From positions 259,267 to 323,266 of the forward strand of contig VWZW01004687.1 in the NCBI GenBank assembly GCA_013397115.1: a DNA stretch of 64,000 bases, written 5' to 3'. Below the pieces are notes generated by a model, which was not told the origin of the DNA, did not search any database, and saw only the letters and a list, made by a program, of their open reading frames with translations. The position numbers and the translations under genes are program-made. Origin of the DNA: Edolisoma coerulescens. Lineage: Eukaryota > Chordata > Aves > Passeriformes > Campephagidae. Positions 36,760 to 48,966 of this stretch are shown here, piece after piece (position 1 is the first letter of the stretch; every line of letters starts with the position of its first letter).

Positions 36760-39700
36760 AACAATTGTCTTGTATGCAAATCTGTGATGGTTCTGCCCTC
36801 TGGGTCAGGAATGAGGAGACATCTCTCATCTCTTTGCTGTCCCTTGACAGAGAAGTTGTTCACCTTCTTGTGCCCGGCTGAGATGTTAAATAGGTTAAAG
36901 AATACTTACATTTAGTTTACAGAAGGCTCAGTTAGATGAGCAGCAGTGTTTTTTCTTAGCAGCAGCAGCTAGAGACAGTCAGTGCAGAATAAGGCCTTGG
37001 TGTTCTAGAAATGTGTCCCTAAGTGACTCACTGAAGCAAATGCCTGAACTTCAGGTCCCATGGTGCCTCTGTCATCCAAAGCAATCCACATGCTGAATGG
37101 ATGAGTCCACCATCCAGACATCTCACTCAGGGCTACAAGAAGTCTCCCATGCTCTGAGGTTCTACAGGCCTGAACATCTGGGAATTCAGAACTGGTATTT
37201 AACTTTTCCAAGCACGGAGCAGGGCTGTCCTTTAAACTGGGAAGAGTGGCAGTGACCACCATTTCATAGCAGATGCTTTGTTATACACACATTATCTGGT
37301 GAAGATCTCTCTGCTTCTCTGCCCATCAGTGAGAGCCTTGACTGCCAGCTGGTTATCACACACGCTCACTTTCTGGTCTAGTAAGACTTAACAAATAGAA
37401 GCAAAACCAAGACGAGTTAAGGACCTGCTTCTACGTACTTGGCACTACCATGGAAGTTGCATGCTGAGAGTTCAATTATGTTTGTATGTTTTCAGCACAG
37501 CACCAATGATGCTGTAAATTAGTCCAATGAAGTAAGCACTTAAATCCCCCCTGAAGTCAGTGTCTTTCTTTCTGAGCGTCTCAACACTCAGAAAAAATAA
37601 TTCTTTTTTAAGGAGCATCATATGAAGACCCTTCTTAAATCAAAATCTTGTAAGAAAGCAAGGAGTCCTATAGAGTGAAGGAGATCATGTAGGCAGCTCA
37701 TAAACTTGGGGTCTGCTTTTTGAAACATCTCAGCACTGCTTGAAGCTTCCATTTCTTAGATGCTCACTGATAAAAATGTTCAGCTGTAATGGTTTTCATT
37801 CTAAGAATAACACACATGTAACTTTGAGGTAGTGCCAAGAAAGTGAAATTAAAAATAGTAATTATTATTATATATGTCTTTCATGGCTGGAATGCATGCT
37901 CAGTGAGTGGTACCTTTGTCTCAAAAATGCTTGCAATGCAAGCCAATAAAATATTGTTAGAAATTCTTTTTTGCCTCTTCCTTCAGTTTTCTGCTTCTCT
38001 CACTGTTGAATTCTGCCCTGCAACATGAGTAGAGGATGGATATCAAGAGACGTGTTCCTTTGTGTCATATGCCAAGGGAGAGGCACAGGCCTGTCCCAAT
38101 CTTCCTGTTCTCTGCCAATGGCAAGGCTGCACAGCTGCCACTTTTGCCATTCTCTGTTTAGCCAGGGACTGGCTCTACCAAAACTGTCCAGCTCTCTTGT
38201 GCAGGCAAAGGGCTAGAAGAAAATGGTAAAATCCAGGGGAAAACAGTAATCTCCCAGGTTGGGAAAAAAAAAATAGGGAAGAGGTGTGAGGGTTACAAGG
38301 CTTCAGCTGCAAAGAGAGTCTGTAGGGAACCGGGGAGGGTCACTGAGTACTCAGTACTCACTCACTGAGTCACCCAGTACTCCTAGATGGCCTCCTAGCA
38401 GCTGCTCAGCTTTGTGCCCAGGAATGTGATGGGACAAGGGACTGGTGAGAGGTCCCACAGTCTCTTGGCTACTCTGTCCCACCAACTTCATGGTGTGGAT
38501 GGCAGCTTGGCCACAGCACAGTGGACAACAGCACAGAACTCAGTATGGGCCTCAGGGGATGATGGTGTAAATCAAGGGGGAGCTGGCTGCCATCCCTCTT
38601 CTGGCTCCTCCTGAAACTCTTGCCCTGTTCCCATTACCTCTGTACAGCTGGGATGCACCTTCATGTGCCAGAAAGGACACAGCAAAGATGGAAATCTCTG
38701 GGGTACATGTCCTGAATTCCCTCCACAGCCTATTAACTGTGCGAACTTCTTTGTGATATGTATATGCATATATATATACACATACATACATATACATATA
38801 TATACATACATATATGGCTAGATATACAAATACAGGTAGACATAGTTTTTGCCAAGCTTTGTTTTGACAGTAAAATTAAAATGGTGTATCATTGAACCTG
38901 TTGCCTAAGTGACTTTAAGCAAATGTTTTGCAACAGAAAATGCCCCTTACTCTCATTCTCCAGCACAGATATGAAAGATAAATAAAGCTCTTACATTTGA
39001 CTACTCAAATCATCCGTCTTTGTAACTATCAGCCTTTCAGTTTGTGTGAGTATAGATAAAGTTTAATGTTCTGATACACCAGGGAATTTTTTTGTTGTTG
39101 TTTTTTACTAATATTCTATATTGCCATTTCTGGTTTTTATGTGGCTGTTTGTTCCTGCTGATGGTATTAGAATAACAGCAGAAGAAAAACAAAATATTTG
39201 GGTTGATCGAAAGGAAAACGCAGATATGCCAGCTCTCATGGAAGCCACATGATCTTGCCAGCTAACATGGAAGTCAGATATAGGCACAAGTATGTTGTTA
39301 GCTATCTGCCCTTCCCATCACTTCACCAGCCCTGGAAGTGTTTTTGCTGGGAAGAGGTATTGTGGCTTGGGTTTTGTTTCTCACCCTCACTTTGAAATGT
39401 TTTGCATGGACTGCTCTCTACTGCTTCCTGAAGGGCTGGCCTTTGACACTGTGCTATTTCCAGTCTTATGCACAGGTGCATTGTTTTCTAAAGTGGGAGT
39501 TGAGTAATTTGCAAAGGAAGCCCCAGTCTGCTTCATTTTCTTCATTGTCAAATTTGACGTGGAAGTGAAGTGAGATCTAGATATCGTATTAAGCCTAGTA
39601 GCTGAGACTGCAGTGATGGACAATATTGTGAAAAGTAGTTAGAAAGAAAAAGACAAAACATGAATTGATTTTTCAAATGTAGGATTATAAATCTAGGAGA

Positions 39701-40506
39701 ATATAATGCAAAGCAAGGAGTAAGGAAGATTGCTGACTTGTCCAGAATGGAGAAAATTATGTTTAGGAAGGCAAACTGATTTCTTGGCTCTGCCGCAGAA
39801 TAACCCAGGCGTGTTGTTAGGACTCAAGCTCAGCAAAGCTAAGTGTCACTGTGGCCGGCCACGCAGGACATCCAGGGCTTCAGCTGGTCATGCATGCTCT
39901 CCATGGAGAGAGTTGGGAGCCTCAGTGAGGAGCTGCTGAAGCCAGCTACTGGCAACAGAAGTATGCACAAAATCCTGCCCTTACCAGGAGCTTGGGCACC
40001 ACATCTTGCCCCCTGGCTGATGGCTGGAATCCCTTTCATGTGCAGGACCAGAGGCTGCCCATGCTGAGGAATATGGCAGGAGGTGCCCGTGTCCTGTGCG
40101 GCTCCCACTACTCACCCTCTCTGCAGAAGCTTAGTGATTAGTGACCACTTGCACAGGATACAGGGGACTTCAGGCCAAGTCTGTTTTCAACCCTATCCAG
40201 AGCTATGTGGGAGGCTGCCTGCTGCTAATGCTCTCGGAGAGCTGGAGGAGTTCCGTGGGAGGAGAAGAAAAGAGAAGTGCAAATGTGCAAGCTCTCAGTG
40301 AAGCACACAGGGATGATGTTTGCAGAGCAAAAACACTTTGCCTCTCTATAGCTGCTTAATGCAAAGTACAGAAAGTCCAGGGAGCTGGCACATAAATCAG
40401 GGCTCCTGCCACTGAGGCATTTGTTCACACCACTGACTCCAGTGATGGCCTTAGCTCTCCTCAGAAAAATTCACTGGGTGGACTGAATACCTGTTTTCCT
40501 TCCTCT
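36760..40506. other. intergenic, EYA1 3' flank
   Basis: No coding sequence is supported. Short overlapping open frames on both strands match nothing I know. It contains a local set of GAGTACTC-type repeats (38336-38384) and a TA/CA microsatellite (38757-38817). The remainder is unremarkable. Confidence 0.75.
38757..38817. repeat. TA/CATA microsatellite
   Basis: Imperfect (TA)n and (CATA)n units over about 60 bp. It gives rise to spurious Tyr/Met/Ile-rich frames on the - strand. Confidence 0.92.
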
Positions 40507-41097
40507 TGTAGTTCCAGTCCAGCCAGTCACTAAGCCCCATGCAGCCACTCACTCACTCCCCTCACATTTGGATAGGGGAGAGAATTGGAAGAGTGAAAGT
40601 GAGGAAACTCATTGGCTGAGATGAAGACAGTTTAATAGGTAAAGCCTAAGCTGTGCACACAAGCAAAGCAGAACAAGGACTTAATTCACCGTTTCCCGTG
40701 GGCAGGCAGGTGTTCAGCCATCCCCAGGAAAGCAGGGCTCCATCACACATAATGGTGACTTGGGAAGACAAACACCATCATTCCAAATATCCCCTCCTTC
40801 CTTCTTCATTCCCCAGCTTTATATGCTGAGCATGATGCCATATGGTATGGAATATCCCTGTGGTCAGTTGGGGTCAGCTGTGTCCCCTTCCAGTGCCTTG
40901 CATGCCCCCAGCTACTCACTGGTGGAGTGGGGTAGGATGAGGTGCAAAAAAGGCCTTGGCTCTGTGCAAGCACTGCTTAGCCATAACTAAAACATCCCTG
41001 AATTGCCAACACTGTTTTCAGCCCAAATCCAAAACACAGTTCCATACAAGCTACTGTGAAGAAAATTAACTCTATCCCAGCCAAAACCAGCAAAACA
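40507..41097 (-). mobile_element. solo LTR of an avian ERVL-type endogenous retrovirus
   Basis: 591 bp bounded by TGT...ACA and flanked by a perfect 5-bp target-site duplication CCTCT (40502-40506 and 41098-41102). A 5-bp duplication is typical of ERVL. Read on the - strand it starts with TTTTGGCTGGGATAGAGTTA, a very common avian LTR start. It then has a TATA-like CATATAAAGC (complement of about 40816-40825) and an ATTAAA with AACTGTCTTCATCTC near the 3' side. No internal retroviral sequence is attached on either side, so this is a solo LTR left by recombination. The family name is from memory; the boundaries and duplication are read directly. Confidence 0.92.
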
Positions 41098-42430
41098 CCT
41101 CTCCAGAGTAAACAAGTGCAATTCTCAGTACCAAGACAAGCAACTGAATAGAAAAAAAACCATTACATTCCCCTTTACCTCAAGAAATGGTATAATTCCA
41201 GAAGGGATTATTAACTTTGCATTAAATTCATGTTCCAGCTCCTAAATCTATCTGTGCAGTCATTATTTATATGTGACTCACTTAAAATTCAGTAGAGCAT
41301 CTGTGTCATAGATACCAGAGGTCTACTTACATGCCATTGGGTATTTGTCACTAATATGGGGTCACAGGGGGTCAGCCCAGTAATATCTGCACTATACAGC
41401 AGGTAAATCCTCACAGAGTGCTCCTGATACCTTCTTATAAAACGAGAATTTGAAATTCAATTTAAACCACACAGATTTATATCTAGTAAGAGCCTTCCTG
41501 GAGCCCATTTTGTTAAGACAGAAAGTTTTTAAAGGGAGTTGGAACAAAAAACAGCCCTAAACTATATACTTAGTTCTCTAGAAGACAAGGAGAGCTCAGC
41601 AAAACAAAATTAGGAAGGTTGCAACATCCCTTCTAAACAACAGTTACAGAGGGGGAAAAAGTCAGTTCTTGTGAATATTAGCATTCTTTTTGGTATTTCT
41701 ATAGTCCAGCTGAAATCAACCCTTCTGTAAGCTTTTCGTCCAGAATTTCTCAAACACTTGCACTTTTACCTGATTCCTCTCTCCATTGGTCCAGTAGCTG
41801 TGTGAACCAGCAGGTCTGAGGGTTCTGCTGGGTGTCTTTGGGCATTTCCCTGCAGAAGAACCAAACCAGGAGATGGGTGTGCCAAGAAGGTAACAGAGAC
41901 AATGTTAGTTCCTTCTTGGGAGTGAAGGTGCTCTTGTTACTTTTGCCTGTTCTTGCTTGACACAGGCAACAGGCGTGTGTTAAATGATAATTGAGAAGTT
42001 CCGTTTCTGAATGATTTTTTCAAATTTTCTTTCTTAGAGATAAGCAGAATTAGAATTCCTTGAAGTCAAAGACTACATTTCCATCAAAACCTGAACAGAA
42101 ACTGTCTGTTAAAAATTCCAGACATTGGGTTGCCTATTGGTTTCAATGAAAGTTATGGGCATCTGTGCAGACCTGTAACTGTAGTAGACCCTTACAGCTT
42201 ACTGGCCTTTTTGTTTAATATTTGCCCTTTTTTTCCACTAAGAATAGGAGCAAGACAAACCTGATGAGTGTTATGGCAGCCTGAAGCCAGAGCTTTGACT
42301 GGAGACATTTATTTGGTTCTTGAATCATGTTTTGCTTGGAAATGTGGTTTGGTGTTTACTCTCCTTCCTGCTGAGCAGTCCAAGTCCTGAGCTGGGACAC
42401 TGGGTGATGAGAGAAGATACTGATCTCATG

Positions 42431-42471
42431 CTTCTTCTTTTGTCCTTTCTTTTCTTTTTTTTTTTTTTTTT
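42431..42471. repeat. pyrimidine/T-run
   Basis: CTTCTTCTTTTGTCC then a stretch ending in 17 T residues. Low complexity. Confidence 0.9.
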
Positions 42472-44948
42472 GACATATTTTCTCCCACATTTGTCTGTGA
42501 AGAACTGATCTTTTATGACCTTGTTCTTGCCATTTTAACTTCTTCCTAATCCATGCAATGACCTCCTCCATACTCCATGATACTCCAGTGTTTTAAACAT
42601 TGACATCTGAGACAGAAGCTATTTAATATTTCCAAAATAATATGTAATGCATTTCCTTCTCTTCTGAGATGGAGAATACTGCACCTGAAGTGTGGAGAAA
42701 AAGTTACAGTTTGGATACTAATATTTTCCACAGGCTTCTAATTACTCTTTCATCTGTACCAAATTTAGACTGATGATCAAACCTTTTGTAGGTCTCTGGC
42801 AGGATTTTGAATGGTTATGTTGTCCCTGGTCAGGTTTCTAAAACCATTCTAGTAATTTTTAAAACATGCTGGCAAAAGGCGTCTGTTCCACAAGGCACTT
42901 GGTTTAGTTCTTAGACAGTGGCTTTCTGGTGAATATTTGTGGTATCGTTCTAAAGTGTGGAAGTACATGGGATTTCTAAACCCTCAGTTTCCTGGTGGGA
43001 ATAATTCTGGACAGATGGTTTTACTATCCAGATGACAAACTAATTGCCAACAATTTTGTAGAAATAAAAATCTTATTTGAAATTATGACCTAATTGTTAT
43101 GTAAAAGAAGAACAGACCATTGTAAATGCTTCATTGTAACATGAATCTGAATATAAGCTAAGAATGCTGCCTTCAAATCAGTCTGTTAATTACACTTCCT
43201 TAGACTTGTGGGTTGACATTCTGTTCATTCAGAAGCCTAAAGTATAGGGAGATTTTGGCTCTCATAAATGGAAAAAAATAATTTAATCCACTCCTTTCTA
43301 AATGGAAATGGAAAGTAGACCCCCTTCAAACACACTCTGAATTGGAATGAGGGACAGCTGCAGTCCGAGGTTAAATCCCATTATTTCCACAATTCAGTAG
43401 AGAGATTGAGATTTGGATTTTGGCCTTTTGGTTTACTAATCCACCTAAATAACCAAATGAAATCACTTTTAATCTGCAAGAGGGTAACTAAGTGAGAAAA
43501 GTAAGATGCAGTATTTTTGTGGCAGAACTGGCACATGAACATGCTGAAACACATGTAACAAGCATTATCCAGACCTCTAACCTGTGTGTTTCATTCCCTG
43601 CCACTTGGATTTCACTTCTAGCATCAATTGTGGTCAGTATTGGTGTGGACATGAGGAGTTCCCAAACGGACCCAGGGCCACCACGCGTCCTGCCCACCCA
43701 TCATCCGATACTCTGTTTTGATTCCATGTTTATGCAGAAATTAGTATTTTAGCCACCCGTCACCTGCTCTTCTGTTGTATCAGACGGGTGACACCATGAA
43801 TGGAGCACCAGAGCAGCAGCGGATGCGTCTGTGCCCATCTGACTCATTAAAGCCAGGTATGCAGGGCCTGGTCTGCCATGGCTGGGTTCAAGTTATTTCA
43901 TACGCAGCCCTACTTCATATACCCGCAGAGTCCATTCCTCAGCTCCACTGACCTCTGTCTTTTGGTATTATGTAATAGTAATTCCCTATGCTCACAATTC
44001 TTGTATCAACGCAGCAAGAACATGGAATGGCAGAGCTGTGGCTTGTTGTCATGGCATATTGTCTCTTTCACACAGGTTGGATTCCTATTAATTAAATTTG
44101 AATCAAGTCACTGAGTCATGTGTCAGGTCCTCATGTCCCATTCATTTCATATCTTCACTTGAAGAAGAATTTTCTGTTTCATCTTCATGTTCAGTGTTTC
44201 CCAAAGGCAGCCTGGGTAAAATAAACAAAATGTCATATATTTATGTCTATGGCTAGAAGAAAGGCTTTGTTTCAAACTCATTACAATATTTCTTAACAAC
44301 AGCATGAAAAATTTAAGCCTGTCTACAGATACAATGCCAGGAAGAAACAACTGCATTGAGTTTATAAATAAAATTAATCATCGATTCTCCAAAACATAGA
44401 TTAAGTGCGATGTTAGTGATATAGCCTATTAAAAAATAAACTATGGAGCCATAGCAGCCAGACTGTAACCAACTCTGACACCCTTATATACCCTTATAAA
44501 TCTACAGTGGCTTGTAGTTTTCTTTGCTTCAAAGAGGAAGGCAAACAAATATAAGTGAACGTCAGTGCTATGATTTGAAACTACATAGCCAAAAGTTGAA
44601 TTCGTGCAACCATGTCATTGTATTTATCCACAGCACTGATGTTCAGTTCTGCCAGGACTCCCCAAATCTTCAGGTCTGTAGCACAGAGAGTAAATCTAAA
44701 AGAACCACGTTTTAGTAACACTAATCAGGACAGCTGCTGAAAAAGACCAAAGACTCAAAAAACCAAATAGGATAATGGTAAAAACCTCTGCCCACAAACC
44801 TAACTTGTGGTGTCTGCTACTTTGCCACAGCATTTAAACTTGCCAGATGCTGTCTGCATCAGTCTGCAAACATTCTACTATTCCTTCACTTAAGAGTCAT
44901 TGAGGACGCATGGTATATAACAACCATTCTGGATCTTTAAAAATAAAA

Positions 44949-44973
44949 GGCTAGGCCAGGCTAGGCTAGGCTA
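44949..44973. repeat. (CTAGG)n pentamer run
   Basis: Four tandem pentamers GGCTA/GGCCA, one of them varied, followed by GGCTA. Short simple repeat. Confidence 0.85.
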
Positions 44974-46920
44974 AAAATCAGGTTGAACAACGTAACTGAT
45001 GGAAAAGCATCAATCATTACTTGTCTCTCAGAAACTAAAGGACAGGCAGCAGTCTGGGAGAAAGGATCAGCCAGGCTAGGAGGTGTTCTTTGGCTTAGAG
45101 AGCGTGTTGCATGCCATGCCAGCATCTGTGGCTCATTTTAGAGTGCATGTAGCTGAAATATTTTGTCACAGTTTGGCTGGGGCTTAACCCATCCCCTGGA
45201 AAGGAGAGCAAGCAGTGCTCCATGGCAGGAGCAGCCAAGCTCGTCCGACTGCAGCACAGCCATGTATGACCCTCCTCTGAGTTGGGGATCTTCACTTTTC
45301 CCTCTGCTGCTCTTGCAGGGACAGCTGAGCCCATGCAGCACTAGAGCTAAAATACTGAACCCTGTGCAGAGCTGTACAGCATGTGCATCCCCTGGACACT
45401 GCCTAGGAAAGTAAAGTATGAATATAGCCAGCAGGAAAAAGCCCTTATCCCTATCAACTGCTGTCCTCCAACCAATGCACATCATGGAAATGCATTTTCC
45501 AGTTAGACCTGGTATCTTGTGAGTTGACAGCAGTGTACTGGAAGGAGTACAAGTACAGCTCTGGTATCTAGGACAGCCAGATTCTATCTTCTGATTTCCC
45601 CATGTCATGCTAGGTAAGTGACTTATTGGCTGTATCTGATGTCTCTTACCTCTTTGTGAGGAAATCATACACAGACCAGTGTTGGGACACTGCGAAGATT
45701 ACAGATGTGAGGTATTGTGTATTTCTTCAACATACAAAAAGGTCAAATGGCTTCAGTGATGTCCATATTTTATTGTATGTACATTTTCATTTTAGTTCGT
45801 AGTCCTATTTCAATTATTTTCTTTACTCCCCACAAATCCCAGTGGGTCAAACAGATGTCTTGATGTTTTAGAAACAGTCCAACTTCTCCTTCTCCTGCTG
45901 AATTCCTGTGTCCCTTTAGAGGGTACCACAGTGGCCCAGCTCTAGCTTTCCAAGTGGTGTGTAGGGTGCAATAAGAGGTAGGGAAAATGGTTATCCTTGG
46001 TCACCACACAACAAAAATATATGGAGATGACACTTCCTGTTCTCCCACCCTTCTAAATTTAAGGCTGGTGGCTCTGCAGGGAAGAAGGAACCTCATCTCT
46101 TGTTGAATTTGATAACATGCCTGGAGGAGAAAGCTTCCTACAAGCAAAGCTCCTAAATCCACTTCTGCTCCTGACATGGCTCCCATGTTGGTTACTGTCA
46201 AGGTGTGTGACAAATAATTACAGTCCAGCAGCCTTTCACATTTCCTGACATTTGAACTGGAATTGAATCCTGGAGCTACTGTGCCAGCTGAATGGTAAAG
46301 ATTTTGTGAAAGGTTTACTTTTGTCCGAAGGGAATGATCCCTCTGAGTGTGAGGGAGGGAGGAAGAAATAGTTTTACAGAAAAATCTGCTTCAAATACTG
46401 TGTTATTAGACCAGTTCTAATGCCACTTTTCTCTCTCCCTTATTAAATGGAATTCTCAGCTCTTCATAAATCTCTTTTTTTTCCTCCTTTTTTTATGCCT
46501 GATAGGCTACCCAGTAATTGAGATGGCTGGGCAAGGATTCGGGGAGTTTGTTTTTCTCAGTGTCTTTTTTTTTAAAAAAACTGTGAGGATAAATGAAAGG
46601 AAGTCTTGACAATATGAGTATTTGATTAAACAATTGTTAAAAAGAATATGTGAACACTTTTCTGTGACATTTGTTCTAAAATATGGTATCTAGCAAGTCA
46701 GCTACTTCTAAAGTTGTAATTTAGTGACGCATCTCAGCAAGAACTAGTGCTTGGCAGGTTCTCCTGAAGAATGTAAAAAATTTTGTTAGAGATTCACCCA
46801 CTAAAGAAATGTGAACCTTTAAAGACCTGTCAGGCACTGACAGGGACTGCCATGAACTCCATGAACAAAAAGGTTATCCCTTGTATCAGCTGATCTTCAT
46901 GCGTCCAAGGAGATTCCATC

Positions 46921-47955
46921 TGTGGTGGGTTGACCCCAGCTGGATGCCAGGTGCCCACCAAAGGTGCTCTATCACTCCCCTCCACAACAGGAGAGAGAAA
47001 ATATTACAAAATATTCATGAGTTGAGATAAGAACAGGGAAAGCTCACTCACTGATTACAGTCATGGGCAAAACAGACACAACTTGTGCATATTAATTGAA
47101 TTTATTACTAATCAGAGTAAGAGCATGATAATGAGAAGAAAAAAAAACTTAGAAACCTTTCCCCCACCCCTCCCTCCTTCCTGGGCTTTGCCTTCTCGAG
47201 GTGGGGAACAGGAGTCATGGTCAGTTCATCACACATTGTTTCTGCTGCTGCTCAGGGAGAGGAGTCCCTCCCCTGCTCTAGAGTGGGGTGTCTCCCACAG
47301 GACACAGTTCTCCATGAACTTCTCCAGTGTGAGCCCATCCCACAGGCAGCAGTCCTCCATGAACTATTTAATGTGGGTCCTTTTCCACAGGATGCAGTCC
47401 TTAAAGAACAGGCTGCTACAGTGTGGGTCCTCCACAGGGTCACAAGTCCTACCAGGAAATTTGCTCCAGCATAGGGTTCTCTCTCCAAAGGTTTTCAAGT
47501 CACAGCCAAGAGCCTGCTTTTGGGCATCCAGCTGCTCTAGCGTGGGCTGCAGGGGAGTATCTGATCCCCAATGACCTCCACAGACTTCAGGCACACAGCC
47601 GCTTCACCATGGGCTGCACCATGGGCCATAGAGGAATCTCAGCTCTGGTGCCTGGAGCACCTCCTGCTCCTCCTTCTGCACTGACCTTGGTGTCTGCAGA
47701 GCTGTTTCTCTCACATATTCTCACTTCTTTCTTCCTAGAGAACAATTACATCTGCACAATAACTTTTCTTTATTCTTAAATATGTGACCGCAGAGGCAGT
47801 GTCACCATCTCTGATTGACTCAGCTCAGGCCAGTGCCACATCCATCCTGGAACCATCTGGCATTGGCTCTGCCAGATATTGGGGAACCTTCTGGCAGCTT
47901 CTCACGGAAGCCACTCCTGTAGCACCCCCCTACCAAAACCTGCCACGTAAATACA
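46921..47955 (-). mobile_element. solo LTR, avian ERVL-type, about 1 kb with internal tandem repeats
   Basis: On the + strand it opens with TGTGGTGGGTTGACCCCAGC and ends with GTAAATACA, so it is TGT...ACA. On the - strand it starts with GGCAGGTTTTGGTAGGGGGG, a repeat I recognise as widespread in birds. It has a CCAAT-like motif (complement of TGATTGACTC near 47812) and an ATATTTAAG TATA-like box (complement near 47776), which support - orientation. The flanking pentamers CCATC (46916-46920) and CCACC (47956-47960) agree at four of five positions, fitting a decayed 5-bp duplication. Several copies of an approximately 45-bp unit lie at about 47270-47540. No gag/pol sequence adjoins it. Confidence 0.9.
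47270..47540. repeat. approximately 45-bp tandem repeats inside the LTR
   Basis: Successive units begin CAGT(T/C)CTCCATGAACT (about 47305, 47351) or CAGTCCTTAAAGAAC (47395). Each continues with an AGTGTGGGTCC-like stretch and a CCACAGG block. Period is about 45 bp with length drift. Unit identity has decayed. Open frames across this block are an artefact of the repetition. Confidence 0.8.
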
Positions 47956-48396
47956 CCACCACAACAGCAGAATCTAAGGAAAACGTTTAGAAATCCTTCT
48001 CTCTCTTGCTTTTATTGTCAGTATATTTGTGTGGGCACTGCAGCCTGGGTCTTTCAAGGAGGTTGGGATGACAATACCTGTCTCACTCTGGATGACATCA
48101 TTCCTGTCCTAATTTAGGATAATACAAAGAAGCTCACAGGTTATAAATTGCCAAGAAGAATATGCTCAGGCTATGAGCCAAAAAGACTCTTTTTAGGCGT
48201 TTCTTTCCCTGTTAAAAGATAAATTGGGAGCAGAACCGAAATATGGAAAAGCCATTCTAGCTTTTCTGGAATATCCGGGTTTATCCGATTGCCTTTAAGC
48301 AAATGCTTATTCTGCCTGTGTAATTTCTAATCTTTTTGGTTTAAATCCTACTTAACATTTGATTTTTTTTAAAATGTGATATTCCATCAACATTGC
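47956..48396. other. spacer between two solo LTRs
   Basis: 441 bp with no gene or repeat I can identify. It is an ordinary AT-moderate intergenic sequence. Confidence 0.7.
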
Positions 48397-48966
48397 TGTG
48401 ACGCAGCAGTTGGGCTGCCCTCACCCAACTGGCGTCTCTACCGGTGACGTCCCCGTAGTCCGGGCTGCAAGCGGCGTTGACGAACACCAGCAGGTATAGT
48501 AGGGCTTGCAACTTTGGTAGATGGCACGTCGGCAGAGGAATAAAGAGAGAGATCTCCAATGTGGGTTCCACAGAGTTTATTCTTCTGAAGGGTCCAGGGA
48601 TTGAAGACAAGGGGAGGGTCTGAATCAGGGTTTTTCTGCAACAGGGAGAAGGGGCGGAGGGAAGTGGAACAACTAATAGGAAAGGAGATGAGGGGAGGGG
48701 TTAAGGAGAATACATCCAATAAGAAGGGTCTGGGGAGGGATACATGGGAACCAGCCAATGAAGTGCCAAACCTCAAAGAACTTTCCAGAAACATGAATAC
48801 TCAACGAGTAAAATGCATAAACATGAACTATTGGGTGGAGCTTGACTAAAGTGACAATTTAGGGACACGTAACCAGGGGAAACAAGGGAATGGGGATTAA
48901 ACTGCGGTGCTTTCTTTCCACCAGTCCTGGTTGTCTAGGGTGGCTTGTGCCACTCGCACCGCAACA
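48397..48966 (-). mobile_element. solo LTR of an endogenous retrovirus, relatively young
   Basis: About 570 bp running from TGTGACGCAG to CCGCAACA on the + strand (TGT...ACA), flanked by TTGC at 48393-48396 and 48967-48970. The shared sequence is actually longer: CAACATTGCTGT occurs at 48388-48399 and 48962-48973, so the exact edge is ambiguous and the duplication could be 4 to 7 bp. On the - strand there is an AATAAA (complement of 48576-48581) followed by a CTCTGTGGAACCC stretch, as expected at the R/U5 end. Intact CpGs (for example near 48430-48480 and 48525) suggest little decay. I do not recognise the family. No coding remnants flank it. It could also be an AT-rich-flanked non-LTR sequence, but the ends argue against that. 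Confidence 0.8.

Larger units (their letters stand above)
41098..46920. other. intergenic, no gene seen
   Basis: Holds a T-run (42455-42471), a short inverted repeat (43754-43790), a (CTAGG)n pentamer run (44949-44973) and the window's longest open frame (176 codons, 45138-45668, - strand). I do not recognise that frame and read it as chance. Nothing else can be supported. Confidence 0.7.

Noticed and set aside
38981..38986. AATAAA as the EYA1 gene end
   Set aside because: More than 4 kb after the stop and well beyond a good signal at 36734; nothing ties it to the transcript.
47083..47779. 163-codon and other frames
   Set aside because: They fall wholly inside an LTR with internal tandem repeats.
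48341..48849. Frames of 82-118 codons
   Set aside because: They lie in the solo LTR at 48397-48966, which is non-coding.
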